Assembly (NCBI RefSeq): GCF_910592395.1
Contig: NC_088315.1
Coordinates: 930,501-994,500, forward strand
Direction of reading: 5' to 3'
DNA: 64,000 nucleotides
DNA from: Lineus longissimus
Taxonomy: Eukaryota > Nemertea > Pilidiophora > Heteronemertea > Lineidae
Made by a program: the position numbers and the translations under genes. The first letter of the stretch is position 1. Each line of letters starts with the position of its first letter. Under the pieces are notes generated by a model. That model was not told the origin of the DNA and did not search any database. It saw nothing but the letters and a program-made list of their open reading frames with translations. Of the stretch, positions 1-11,408 are shown piece after piece.

Positions 1-1985
1 TAGCACCGAGAAAACTGTCGAAATCATTCCGAGTAATTCAGTAAATAGAGATTTCCTGGCTTGTTCGCAAAGGGATACCGCATAGGAATTAGGAGATGCG
101 AGCTATCAGTTGAAGCGATGAGTTTTAGACGGCTCGGCGAAGGTCAATGGTCACTTGGGAACAACCAATTTGTTGAGTGTCGCGTCAAGTCGAGGATAAC
201 TGGCCGTAATGAGGACTCCACTATGTTGATGATTCAGCAATATTTAATAATCTTGCTGGTAGCCTTGGTTACTGCTGGTGAACATGTTGTTTGAACTAAC
301 AACTTGTTACTGGCGTGTCACTTAGAAAAACATTATGGCAAATTGCGGCTGCATTTTTCAAATGCGGGATAATTGTTCGCATTACACTAAAAGCCGGGTG
401 TGATGTACGACAATAGCTAAAAGGCTAGAGTGTGTTACATCTATTTAATGTACAACTAAGCGAAATAAAACATTACAGCCTCACTAGATAAAACTTTAAA
501 ACATATCTTTCTCAAATCAAAATACAGAACCCCTTTGAGCATTTGTCAGGGAGTCTGTTATCAGGCCAAATGTTGTAAGCTGTGCCTTGCATGGTATCTT
601 GCTTCTTCTCACCAACCAACAAAACTGTGTACGTCTATTTATCTTGTATATCTTACCCCACGATGCACTTAAAGGTGTTCTCTTCCCAATTACTTGTACT
701 TTCCAAGTTGTTCATAATCCATTTAGTCAGCCCTAACTATATCATCAAGTTATATTCAGAACAGTATATTTAAGGTAACAATGAAGTGTTTGATATGTAC
801 CGCAATAATTTCAGGACCAAAAACTGAGTTCCTTTTTCCACAAATGAAGACATTTTCCAGCCTAAAGGTTATTGAATTGTACATTTCACCCTTATTTCAC
901 CAAAATCAAAGAATAAAACAAATAAAACTTCTAAATTACACGGTTACTTTAAGCACATCCATCACACAATAATAAAAATATGCAGAACTAAAGATGAGCA
1001 AAATGCCGATAGCACAACAATGAAATAGGTCCTGGAGGACAACAAAAGCTGGAAGAAGAGACATAATCCGTTCATTTAAAGTATTGTCATACACAATTTC
1101 ACAAAGATGTCTCACAGGTTCTGGTTTGCCTCGTAGATAATGTGAAAAACAGGACACATAATATTATTGCTGAACAACGTCTCTTCACACCTATTACCAC
1201 AACCTATTATTCACACACACAAAGACAATACTTTTTCCATGTCCATTGCAAACCATTACAGCGGATGTGACAATGTCAAGATGCCTCTGGCGATTGGGGA
1301 ACCATTGTGGATACGGACCCAAGGTAACTAAAGCGAGGAATTACCATCGTGGAGAGAAAGCTGCATACAGTGTAATATATATCGGTCTATCTCAGCATCA
1401 ATTATACTAGTAATTGCAAATAAAATGTATCCTTGTCATTTATTTTCTGTAACGGCGTCGTTTGAACCCCTTATTTTGTGTTCTTGGTGAATACTACTTA
1501 CAAACCAACATGAACCACCCTCGTGGAAACAATTCCCCGATTAAATTTTCTTGAAATTACCTTCGTTTAGATTAGAGATACATGCAAGCAATCATATTCC
1601 CACATATCATCTGCCAAAGGCCGGTAAACAAATTGCAAGTCTTGGAAACAAAGTAGCCTTAGAATAATACAATCCCAACTGACTTGACCCCACTTTCCTT
1701 CCTACCCATCACATTTTCAAAGTGCTCCTATAACAATGAACTAAACTATCAGGGAGGCTGTTTCACTTTAAATTGTTCCGTTTACTTATGACAACACTGA
1801 CGGTGGTCAATTGAACTTGTGAACCTCTTAACTCCCCTCCCTTCAACTTGAAACTCACTCCCAAATGCCATTAGACAAATCTAATCGGTAGAATCAAGTC
1901 TAATAAGTACAAAGGATGTTGTGATTAGATATCGAGTTTGCTCGATTGGTGTGTCTAGTCAGCTTTCTGGTTTATTTTTTCATAG
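1..1985. other. No supported gene; unique AT-rich sequence
   Basis: I see no gene, RNA or repeat that I can support. A 77-codon open stretch near 61-294 has no ATG at its start and ends in a hydrophobic segment. It has no flanking splice signals good enough to call it an exon. Confidence 0.5.
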
Positions 1986-2026
1986 GGATCAAGTTCAACT
2001 TGCGCAACGCTGGGAAAACTATGTAG
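1986..2026 (+). CDS. Candidate 41-nt internal microexon, product unknown
   Basis: The segment is bounded by two strong splice-like signals. Upstream is a pyrimidine-rich run ending in TTTTTTCATAG, and downstream is GTAG followed by GTAAGT. One frame stays open across all 41 nt (one leading base, 13 codons, one trailing base) and reads DQVQLAQRWENYV. A second frame is also open, and the third ends in a stop at the last codon. No neighbouring exon of compatible phase could be joined, and the family is not recognised. Splice-like pairs this good occur by chance every few kilobases in animal DNA, so this is only a candidate. Confidence 0.2.
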
Positions 2027-4922
2027 GTAAGTTGAGAAACTGCTAAAACAGAATACCAGCTGGTGATCGGAAGGAAAGGTTTGTACTTCTTTCGGGGAAA
2101 CAAGAGCAACAGGCACACAGGTACGACCTTAGTGGAGCATCATCGTCTTTATCTTCCTCTCTACCAGCTATGAATAGATGAGCTAAGCTCCCGGGTGATA
2201 ACGCATGAAATTTAAGCAGATTGATGACTCCCCGGTGACCTGTCCTGATTGGCGAAATTATCAGGAAGCAAGCACCGAGCACAGCCGACAAAGGGTGCTG
2301 CGACAACTGTTGTCAAAACAACCAATGATCTACCAATTGTCATAAATTATGAGCCGCTGCATCAATGGAATAATTTTATCTCACTGAGTGCATGTACGTG
2401 AGTATATCTAAGGGAACGAAGACACTTCATGACCGTGGCCCTTACCTAAGAGCCCCCTTTCAGACTTCAACAATGGCGAACCACCAGGTGTGAGGACAAT
2501 GCGTTATTATGATGACAGTTGTCACAACAGGTTAGCCAAGATAATATTGTTCCCGCCTAATCACGAGCAGTGACTAAACAATACGAAGATCGTTCAGCCC
2601 TGCCTGTTGTTTCGCACCAAGCGAACCCGCGCCCGTCCGCGGAATCTCTTGTCTAAATCTTGATTGATCCAGACAGACGGGGCGGTTTTGTTTCGTGATA
2701 TTGGACGGACCATATGGCCTACTGGACCTACTGTATCCATTATCAAACTCAGCAGGTTGGATGAGTGTTATAGGAGACAGATGACGATCATCTGTAGTGA
2801 ACCTTCGTGTCTACTCCCTGCCAAGTCGGCACTCGAAACAAAATATGCGGCATCGTCATCGTGAGATATACCTATTGTCTATGGTCATGGTACACTCTCC
2901 TTCCATTGTTCTCTTTGATTCATAGAGTGGTCCATTGTTATTGAACTGGCATCACCACACGACAAATGGTCCAAGTTCCATTTTCCAATTAAGTGAATCA
3001 TTTAGCTCCAGAGAGTCCCGTCCATAGTTATTTTACTTCTACAGACTGTTCTCCCGGTCCATCATCAGGTTACTCATGATTCTGCTTGCTAGACCGGGAC
3101 GTTTGATTCACTCTGTGCAGTATGACATCACCTTCACTGGACCGGCTCAGACTTGATGATGACAGACAAGATACATTGGCTGGTGGTCATCTTCATCATT
3201 ATATGTAGTTGAGATGCACTGCCGAGAGCACACATGTCAAACTATATCATCACAGCGTGAAAGCAATCAAGGTCAGTGAGACATGCGAACATGCCGATGC
3301 ACAAAAATCACTCCAATGACGAAAACTGACATAGAAAGTTGTAACTGTGAAGAACGACATAGAACCGGTTATTAAGTGGAAATCTGCTATTACTCAACTC
3401 AATATTTTTTTTAAAAAATGCCCACCGCACTGCCGAATTATATTTACGGTCAGATTACAATTATAATGGATTCACATAATGTTACTGCAAATGAAAAAAC
3501 ATCTCGTGCAATCATCTTTGGCTTTCCAGTTTCTGTCTGCTTCAGAAGGATGAGCATCATCTGCGAAGAGAATTACGGAAATCAAATTGCCCCGAGACTG
3601 TCTCAAATGACCATGTACCCATTACCCAGTTTCCCTTGACCGCATGAAAAAGGCCAGGGGACGAAATCAAAAACACCAGCAATTCCAAGAGGTCAGAAGC
3701 CAATAGCCTGGGGTAGGAAAACACGTCATTTACACTAAATCTGCTCAGAAATGGTAATATCTTATTAACTGAAATCAATGGGGAAACTCGTAAAAATTCC
3801 TATGACTAATCACGGTCAGCCATTTGCATTTTACTGTCCTCAGGGGCAGAGTTAACAATGCCCACCGTAAAATGGACCTAAAGTTAGTCAATGTTTAACT
3901 GATTAGCTGGCTATGTCTACTAAATAGCATAAAACACAGCTTTTATTGGCTGTAATTCACTCGATATGAAGGGACAGCTTGACTCTGCAATAAAGTTCAA
4001 TCAATTGTAGATTTCATTCAATAATGTGTGATACACTCAGATACAACCCAAATGGTGTTATTTTATATCATGTTTGGTGTATCAAAACATCATGCATTGC
4101 AATGCCATGATCATTATATTACTCATAGATTCTATGACTGGTGATCATTCTCTGCGCATCTTTTCGCAAGGGCCAAGGAGAAAGCACTGTTTTCCCATCC
4201 CCCAAGGCTTTTTGAATACAGTTCATTGCTCCGTGAGTAGAATGATAGGCTGAGTATCATTTTACGTTCTCTTTGCCTATTTCTTAGCATAATCACCAAA
4301 TTAACTTTCATGGGAAGTACACTTGTTTTTGAAGGCAGCGATCCTTATCAATGCTATCGCCCTTTCGATGTATCAACCAAACCACTGAATACACCAAAAG
4401 TAAGCAGAACACCTTCCCACATCAACCAATCTTATTTAAAGGATGCACACACCACATTACCCACTGTTAGGAATTCACCTCGCTTCCATCTACCCTTTTT
4501 CTATTCATAGACAATTTTCAGCCTGGCTACAGACATTGTGATAATGCGTCTTCCCCTTGTACTTTGATCAGATCAGATAACCCTGTGTCCGTTAAGTGTA
4601 CGATTCTATAACCGGTCTGACCCCCCTGAGACCGCTAGTCTATGAATGTCAATCACAAGGCCAGTTCCGTGCCAGTTCTATAGACTCAACAAGCACTCAA
4701 CGGAAATTGCTGCAGCATCTAACGGGTAGAGTTGACCATAAATACAGTAGTAATGGTTCGTGACAAGAACCACCGAGGTATAAATCGTTTTGGATGTCGA
4801 CATGGACTAGGTCATACAGTGATAATCCTATCATCTGTGTGAAAGGCCAAACCTATCAATATTCGACCGTGACATTAGAAGATCTATGAAAAATTCAGAT
4901 TAATGAACGGACACGAACTCAC
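2027..4922. other. No supported gene; unique sequence
   Basis: Nothing here is supported as a gene. A 24-nt stretch at 2464-2487 lies between a CCCCTTTCAG acceptor-like site and a GTGTGA donor-like site and contains ATG in a good initiation context. It is too short to weigh. A run of T then A near 3405-3417 is low complexity. Confidence 0.45.
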
Positions 4923-5002
4923 CGTGGGAACACATGATAATTCCTCCTTTTTGCGTATTTCCCTTACGTAAAGGATGGTAACATACCTTGATTTATCATA
5001 TA
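4923..5002 (-). CDS. Candidate 80-nt internal exon, product unknown
   Basis: On the minus strand a good acceptor (T-rich run ending CGTTTCTCCAG) precedes 80 nt that run into a strong donor, CCCACG followed by GTGAGT. One frame is open throughout, starting with two bases of a split codon and ending in phase 0. It reads 26 residues beginning YDKSRYVTILYVREI and ending SCVPT, rich in charged residues. The first frame meets a TAA, so an upstream exon would have to end in phase 1. The other minus-strand candidate at 8929-9009 ends in phase 0 and cannot be its direct neighbour. No family is recognised. Confidence 0.22.
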
Positions 5003-5323
5003 CTGGAGAAACGGTTACAAAACCAGATGTATCCTATCAATAACATGCGTAAAGCAGTTTTATTGGTAGCCTAATGAAGAAATATTGGCAGTTTTGCATC
5101 ATTTACCTTTTTTGGCATTACAGAAATGATGTAAAAAACTAATTAAATCAAAACTTGCTCTATACTTTGAATGTTAATGTCCTGCTTAAAGCTCGTTCTG
5201 TAGCCAAGCGCTCAGCTCTTGGCAAGCTATTGAAACTTCTATAAAATTTAGCCTTGACTTTCCCACAGATTTTTACCACTAACTATTTCATGTTACAATA
5301 TAGTGTGCATTCTCTTCTTTCAG

Positions 5324-5583
5324 GCCGGGATACCCCTGATCGAAGTCGCTCATTATTAACCCTCTGACCCCGCCTGATGTTTATGCATCCCGCCGCATGC
5401 CGGCCAAACACTGCCATTGTCGTCGTCGTCAAAGTTGTGCCTTACTTCTCCAACCCAATTACTTTCCCACAGAGACCGTTATCTGTGACCAAACTGACCA
5501 TACGCAACTCAAATAGCCGCTGTACGACCACAAGGAAGTGGCTGGCTACAGTCACGCACCACACTCAACTGAAATTAGGCTAA
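5324..5583. other. GC-rich island with open frames on both strands
   Basis: This patch is richer in G+C than its surroundings and begins after a strong plus-strand acceptor-like site (TCTCTTCTTTCAG, ending 5323). Two plus-strand frames and one minus-strand frame stay open for 45-68 codons, which suggests base composition rather than selection. One plus frame starts at ATG 5377 and ends at 5583. The minus frame runs toward a GTAAGG donor-like site near 5440-5447. It could be an exon, but I cannot choose the strand and do not recognise a product. Confidence 0.2.
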
Positions 5584-8287
5584 CAATGCAAAATGTACAC
5601 AGCGATGACCTGCCAATTCGTGCGTTTTGCTGCTAATTACGTTGCAACCTATCATTTCAATAGCGTACGCGTGACACGCTGTGGTCTAAGGACTTCCGCA
5701 GTTTCATTTTCCTAACTATTACTCATTCTTAAATGCTATTTCGCCTCTTACTGTGTCAATTTTTGCAGCCGTCCGTCAAACACTGCTGACCTGCTTTAGG
5801 TGATGCATTATAATGTTTGCCTCCATTTGATTTGATCAAGGCGGTTCACAATATACTGACCTCTGAGATATAGACAGATACCTATCTGATATAGACACCT
5901 TAGCTGAATTTCAGATAGACTGTCTTTTTGGTCACGCAATCCAGTTGTTAGTGGTGATCTTAGCCAGCGATAAAACTAGCGATAACACGTTTGTCAAACA
6001 TCCATATTTGAGAAAGACATTTTGACTTCACTTTGGAAGTTGTAATGTTTCTGAGGATTGAGACATAAAATCTATTTCTGTTATTGACTTTACACAGATA
6101 AATACACAGGACAATTATAATTGGTGTGATCATAAGCAAAGAATGGTGCAAACAAAAAAAAACAACAAAAAAAAACAACAAAAAACAACAAAACACACAA
6201 CATAAACTAAGATATCAAATGTTGGTTACAAACTGAACAGAAACTTAATATAAATCAACCAACGATTGTACCTTCAAAGCACAAACATACTGGGTGTGGA
6301 CGAAATTCTATTTCAGAAATGAGACGTAATGTGTATGATTTTCCAAACCTTTTGATATAAAAGTTGCTCATTGTTCAAGTGTCTGATTTTGTTACCGAGC
6401 TATTCTACCTCGATGATGAAAATCAATACTGCTGATGTACTTGGTGCTCAAATGGACAGTTTTAACCAGATTCATTTCACCTCAACATACATGCGAATTT
6501 CAAACTGGATATATTTGTGATGTAGACAAAGTTCTAAGCAAGCATCGATAAAACCATTGTGAATTTTCTAGTTGTCTTTACGATTATGATATTGTCAACC
6601 ACGTACGTGTCAGAGGCTTCAATGATCTAGCTTTGGAATATCACGCTGACGCTGTTTTGTTGGTGGTGCAATAAAACACAAAGAAGCACTATTAGAAGAG
6701 TTACACCAGACCAATTATTCCACAACTAACTGCATCTTTGAGCTCTCATCACAGGTACTGATGACAATAAGTGTAGACCTCTAAATGATCTTAGCTTTGT
6801 TTTTCGTCCTTTGATTTCTCCTGTATTGTCAAGTTGGTATGCCAAGTGTAAGGCTTCCTGTAGAGAAAGAAGCTCTATATCAGAATGGCATTGGATGGCA
6901 TTGAGTGCACCCACCACATCCATGGCAATGGTCCAGCATCTAGCAAGAGCAACTCGATTTTGCTTTTAGCTCTTGGTAGTCATCAGAGATAGTCACTCGC
7001 TTGAAGCAGAAAGAGGTCACCCTAAACCCTCTGGAACTAACTAGTTCCGATGGATGCAGCTTACACGATCGGGTCAAAGCACCAGAAAACTGAGAGAATC
7101 ATATATGACAATGCACACCAACAGCATTGGTGAGATATTTATTCTACGGATGCTTCGTGCCAACACTTTCATACAGGAATTACCATTTTTTATGAACACA
7201 AAAGTGCAGGAAGGTATGCCTACTTGTGAGATTACTGTACGATTTAATATCAGTAATTGGCAACCATCTCGCCACAGTTTCTAAGAAACACCTGACATCC
7301 TTTACTTAGAAAAAAAAACGTTACATTGACGTGAAGTCTTACAAGCAATAACACATCATTGGCACTGTGATACACGACTATTCTTGCCATCCTTGATAAT
7401 CTAACTACCCATGTTCAAACATTCATTCTATTTCACTCGAGCTCATCCCTGCAACGTGCTACCGACCACAGCTAATCTCGGTCTACCCCACCCATGAGTT
7501 CTAAATAATCGTATTATTCCACACCCAGAGAAGGACTGACATTCACATCTCCAAGTTAGATGCTCGTCGATAACTTCAGTCCATCAGAGAGCAAAATATC
7601 ATTTTCTTAACGAGGTCCCCACCAAAGAAATCTTGCATAATCCACGTAATAATGCCAATCTTGGCTGCCTGGGGCCATTGCCATTACAGCTTTTTTGTCC
7701 ACACAACTAATCTGAGAATACCATTTCCTCGGTCATGTCAAGAATGCTGCTCACAATTCGCATCGTGTTAACAAAACCTCAATCTTTAGGGACAGCATCA
7801 TTGAAAGATAAGGAAATTGACCCAGTCCCCGGCACAGACTCAGAGACAAGATAGGTTGTAAGCGTGTCCTTATGACCTATTGATTGTGTCCACGCACAAT
7901 GGTTGTTATACTTTGGCTGTCACAATCACCGATGGAACATTGACCGCTGGACATCATGAAAGGCATTTCACTGATATGATTTTGGCTGTACTTTAGTCTA
8001 ATGGCAGGGAAAAGCCAAGAGTAAGAACTATTTCAATGTTTTTTTCAATAATCGTTCGGTGGAAAAACTGCTCGACGTGTACTTCCGAACTCTCTCGATC
8101 AAGACACCCGCAGCCTAGTTAAGCTTACTTTTCAATTGTTTTGAATATCTGCTACGATGTCGAGAATTCATCTTTATGCAAGCAGTATGCCACTTGCCCC
8201 GACTTATCAGGTAAAATAAACAACGAGGTATTTTCATATTTTTGTGAGGATATGGGAGGGGACATTTACCAATTCAAAACACTAATC
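5584..8287. other. No supported gene; includes a CAA/A-rich simple tract
   Basis: I see no gene here. A low-complexity tract of A runs broken by C lies at about 6149-6200 and accounts for the hydrophobic, phenylalanine-rich open frame on the minus strand over it. Other open frames are shorter than chance would give. Confidence 0.5.
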
Positions 8288-8542
8288 CTACCCAACTTCA
8301 ACTTGATTAAATAGCAAGTGGGAAAACCCCACTAACACTGATGGATCCAGACACCGTAATATTCGCGTCCACGATCCAGGGAAGAGCAGCTCGTCCACGG
8401 GTGTCAGCTCGTTGATGTTCGATGTGACATGTTTTAAACCGACTTCATTGGATTTAATCAGGCGCGAAGTGGCAGTGCGCGTGAAGGAATCAATTTCTCT
8501 GATGAACCTCGTGAACTTGGTTGATATCTCAGTTTGTCTGCC
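8288..8542 (-). CDS. Candidate exon, hydrophilic helical segment, product unknown
   Basis: A minus-strand frame is open for about 85 codons, from the CCAG at 8543-8546 to a TAG at 8288-8290. Its third codon positions are visibly richer in G and C than the AT-rich flanks, which is the main argument for coding. The peptide is polar and could form a helix in its first half (it includes EISTKFTRFIREIDSFT). It is more hydrophobic afterwards (DELLFPGSWTRILRCLDPSV). The acceptor is weak because the pyrimidine tract is poor. A GTAGGA donor-like site overlaps the stop, so the exon could continue past it. An in-frame stop lies just upstream of 8557. The plus-strand frame across the same DNA is probably its shadow. 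Family unknown. Confidence 0.28.
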   Translation of the reverse strand, partial: GRQTEISTKFTRFIREIDSFTRTATSRLIKSNEVGLKHVTSNINELTPVDELLFPGSWTRILRCLDPSVLVGFSHLLFNQVEVG

Positions 8543-8928
8543 CTGGATCGTCGTCAACCCTTATGGATTTGCTCATTTAACCCTTGGACATGTAAGATGG
8601 ATTTGTTGTATTGTGGCCAATTGAAGAGCCGGTTGTTGTTGATACAAGAGGTAACAGTTAAAACACAATTCGTTAGGCTCATTTAATGCTACGCAAGCAA
8701 ACTCAATCTAAGGGAAGAGGCAGTTTTAGTGGTCATATCATAGCGGCTCGGGTTACCTTTTAAGCAAGACGTTAATTTGAGGGAAGGGGCATACTTATCA
8801 ATCAGAATATTTGGGCCCTTGATGACTCTTATCAAACGGTCCATATCACAATCCTTATTTTCGGAAAATACTAAAAAAAAAATACTACAAAAAACAGCAA
8901 CTAAATATTCAAGCTTAACCTTACTTAC

Positions 8929-9009
8929 TAAAGCTACCCTGAACATTACAGGAACGGCTCGCCGTAATACACTACGAGTAAAAGGCCTCCAACTCGTGAT
9001 GAGAAGCTT
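8929..9009 (-). CDS. Candidate 81-nt phase-0 exon, product unknown
   Basis: On the minus strand CCTTGTGGCTTTGCTAG precedes an 81-nt stretch that ends at GCTTTA followed by GTAAGTAAG, a good donor. The stretch is exactly 27 codons, open, and in phase 0 at both ends. It reads KLLITSWRPFTRSVLRRAV followed by PVMFRVAL. It lies about 390 bp upstream, in the sense of the minus strand, of the candidate at 8288-8542, whose acceptor is also phase 0. The two could therefore be consecutive exons. That joining is inference, and no family is recognised. Confidence 0.2.
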
Positions 9010-9525
9010 CTAGCAAAGCCACAAGGCTTACTTCATATTCCAGATGGAACAAAGCAACTTTGACTCACAGAGACTAAGACAATTAAGCGCGGAGCATTGG
9101 CTCATCATGGCTTCCGTGTCTGTACGGTTTTTATTGACAAACGTATGGATTACTGCAAGACCCGAGGCAAACTAGCTTCAACCCAATAAACATACCCTCG
9201 AGTCATACACAGCATCACAATATCTGTTTTTGTATGTATATCAACTGACTATGTTTTATGCTTGTTTGTTTGCTGTTTAATAATGTACAGTGGTAACGGT
9301 TCCCTCAGAACAATCATCAATAATCGTTGAAAGGAAGGAGCAGTTTAAAACGTTACAGAATATTGTTATTGGTGTTGAGTCTGAATGCTATTGTGTTAAA
9401 ATCCCACGTTGTTATTTCACTATGAGCTTGCACAAAGTTTCAATTGATGTATATTTAATTGAAAAGATGTATCAATTTTACCTGATATCGGGCGTTAACA
9501 AGAAACAAATAAAAAGAAAATTAGT

Positions 9526-9576
9526 ACATGTAGTATTGTTAGTATTATTATTATCATTATTATCAATATCATATTT
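9526..9576. repeat. Degenerate trinucleotide (ATT/ATC) microsatellite
   Basis: A short run of degenerate TAT, TTA and TCA triplets. It produces the leucine/serine-rich end of an open frame covering 9290-9583, which begins with GTG, has no initiation context and is not called as a gene. Confidence 0.6.
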
Positions 9577-9620
9577 ATCTTGAAACCCACTGAATCCGAA
9601 CTTTACGCACTGAAGAACAC

Positions 9621-9652
9621 CATGGAGGTATTATTAAGATAATACCTCCATG
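9621..9652. repeat. Perfect 14-bp inverted repeat (hairpin) with 4-nt loop
   Basis: CATGGAGGTATTAT is followed by the loop TAAG and then the exact reverse complement of the first arm. There is no T-run directly after it and no gene immediately before it, so it is not called a terminator. It is too short to be a microRNA precursor by itself. Confidence 0.8.
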
Positions 9653-11190
9653 AGAACACACACTGATTTCAGACTGCAACCATGATCTCACCAAAACTGA
9701 ATGTAACTGTAGAATTTCCTAGACCAAAAACCAAACATATAGCAACTTTGTACAACAGAGGCAACCGACGTGAAATTATAAATGGGAAGTCTAATTAAAT
9801 AGATAATAATGAAAATAAATTCGTGCCCTTTAACCAGAGTCGTAAATTATTAAATTAAGATGTCCTGATCCACCCGAACCTGTGTGACTAATACGTTTAT
9901 GATATCTTATGCCACATACGTAGACCAGGCATGACAAGTTTTAAAAAACTGAAATTTCAAAATGACAAGTCATGTGGATAACGAATGCAATTTGTAATTT
10001 TATTCTTAAGGAGACAGGTAAATTAGGAGTTTCTCTGAACAGTCCATTGGAAGGAGCAACCCATTTGTCTAACTGATGCTTAGTGGTGATAACAAAATAT
10101 TAGTCATATCGAAATGCTGTACAATGCGTGGTGTCATTTTTTCAATTATGATATTGACAATAGGGACGAGGACACGCAATGAATTTTAAAGAAAAATACG
10201 TTCTTTTTTACATGAAGGTCAGCTAGGACGAGGTTCGTATTGAAATGCCAATCAATCAAAGTATGACAATCTAGTAGCAACTTGGGAGAAACAATTAGTT
10301 TCTCTCAGATGTTTTACTCTGTGGGAAGCTGGGGTCGTCCTAGTGTCATACATTGTATAACAGTGTCTACTGTTACCTCGATGACAAATGGCCAAGGACA
10401 AAGAATGGGATTTTTATCATGATCCCCGTGGAGGGAATGGAGTTGAAGGAAATTACTTGACAGTGTAGGACTTCCCTATAACGTGAGGTTTCATACGATT
10501 TGAGCACGTAACGTTCTCGAAGTTTAAATAATGGCACTGACGGCGATGGATCATTATTCATTAGTGCCGTTTTTTTCTGGTTAAAAAAACGTACCATATT
10601 TTGTAAGGGAAATTTTAAATCAGTTAGCATAAGGATGAATAACAGCAATGTACTGTTGCTGGAGATGGTGGCCCAACTTTAACATCGCGATGATCTTTGA
10701 AAAGCAGTGAAATCTCATGTAGATTGATTAAAGTGATTTGGTAGTACCATGGACGACCTCAATTGAATTCTCAATAGGCCACTGCCTTGATGCCAGTTAC
10801 AATACAAAATACGTTCAAGTGGATTCTCTTATGCATTTTGCACTATAATCAGTACATCACACGGACTCTCAAATTACAATAAATCGCATTATCCTTTCTT
10901 TAAATTAGCAGGATATCCCAGGCATTTATTATTTAAGAATACTTGACAGAATCACAATGTCACGTCTAGCCTGGACAGACGTCTAGCCCGGACAAACTCG
11001 TCGTATCGGTCGTTTTTTCTCCATATAAATTATTTCTATTTAATAGCCCGATACACTGGTCACAATATTTCATCATTAGACCTAATGTATGATTCGTGTA
11101 ATGTGCACTGTGCACCACTGGACCATCCAAAGCAATTAAGACTCATTTATAATGTTAAACACGGGTGGAGCACGGCCGCTTTGTCCTAAG
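9653..11190. other. No supported gene; unique sequence
   Basis: I find no coding, RNA or repeat feature. A 91-codon minus-strand frame at 10373-10648 contains a GTTTTTTTCTGG-type low-complexity stretch and lacks flanking splice signals. Confidence 0.5.
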
Positions 11191-11408
11191 ACGATCTCTC
11201 TTGCGTGGGGTGCCACATGGCGCCAAAGCAATACCTGTGTGCATTCCATTTTGATCCGTCAAATGCTTTTATTTGCAAACCAGGCTCTTTTTATTCTATT
11301 CACATTGGGAACAATACGCTAGTAGCACAATGCACGGTACGCTGCGGGTATTCTAGTGATTCAACATTTGGACCGGTTGTAACATTTGAAAACCGGAGTT
11401 TGGGGTAG
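11191..11408 (+). CDS. Candidate exon of an extracellular, cysteine-containing protein
   Basis: An acceptor-like CCGCTTTGTCCTAAG directly precedes an open frame of about 71 codons that ends in TAG at 11406-11408. The TAG overlaps a GTAGAG donor-like site. The peptide has six cysteines, beginning SCVGCH and later CAFHF, FICKPG, AQCTVRC. It has two N-glycosylation sequons, NNT and NRS. Such cysteine spacing with sequons fits a secreted or ectodomain segment. An ATG at 11217-11219 lies in frame but is probably internal if the acceptor is used. In-frame TAA lies just upstream of the acceptor. The domain family is not recognised. Confidence 0.28.

Noticed and set aside
5436-5560. Minus-strand SLVTDNGLCGK resembling an integrase TDNG motif
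   Set aside because: No other integrase residues at expected spacing, and two plus-strand frames are equally open.
9290-9583. 97-codon frame with a hydrophobic C-terminus
   Set aside because: Starts at GTG, and the hydrophobic end is encoded by a degenerate triplet microsatellite.
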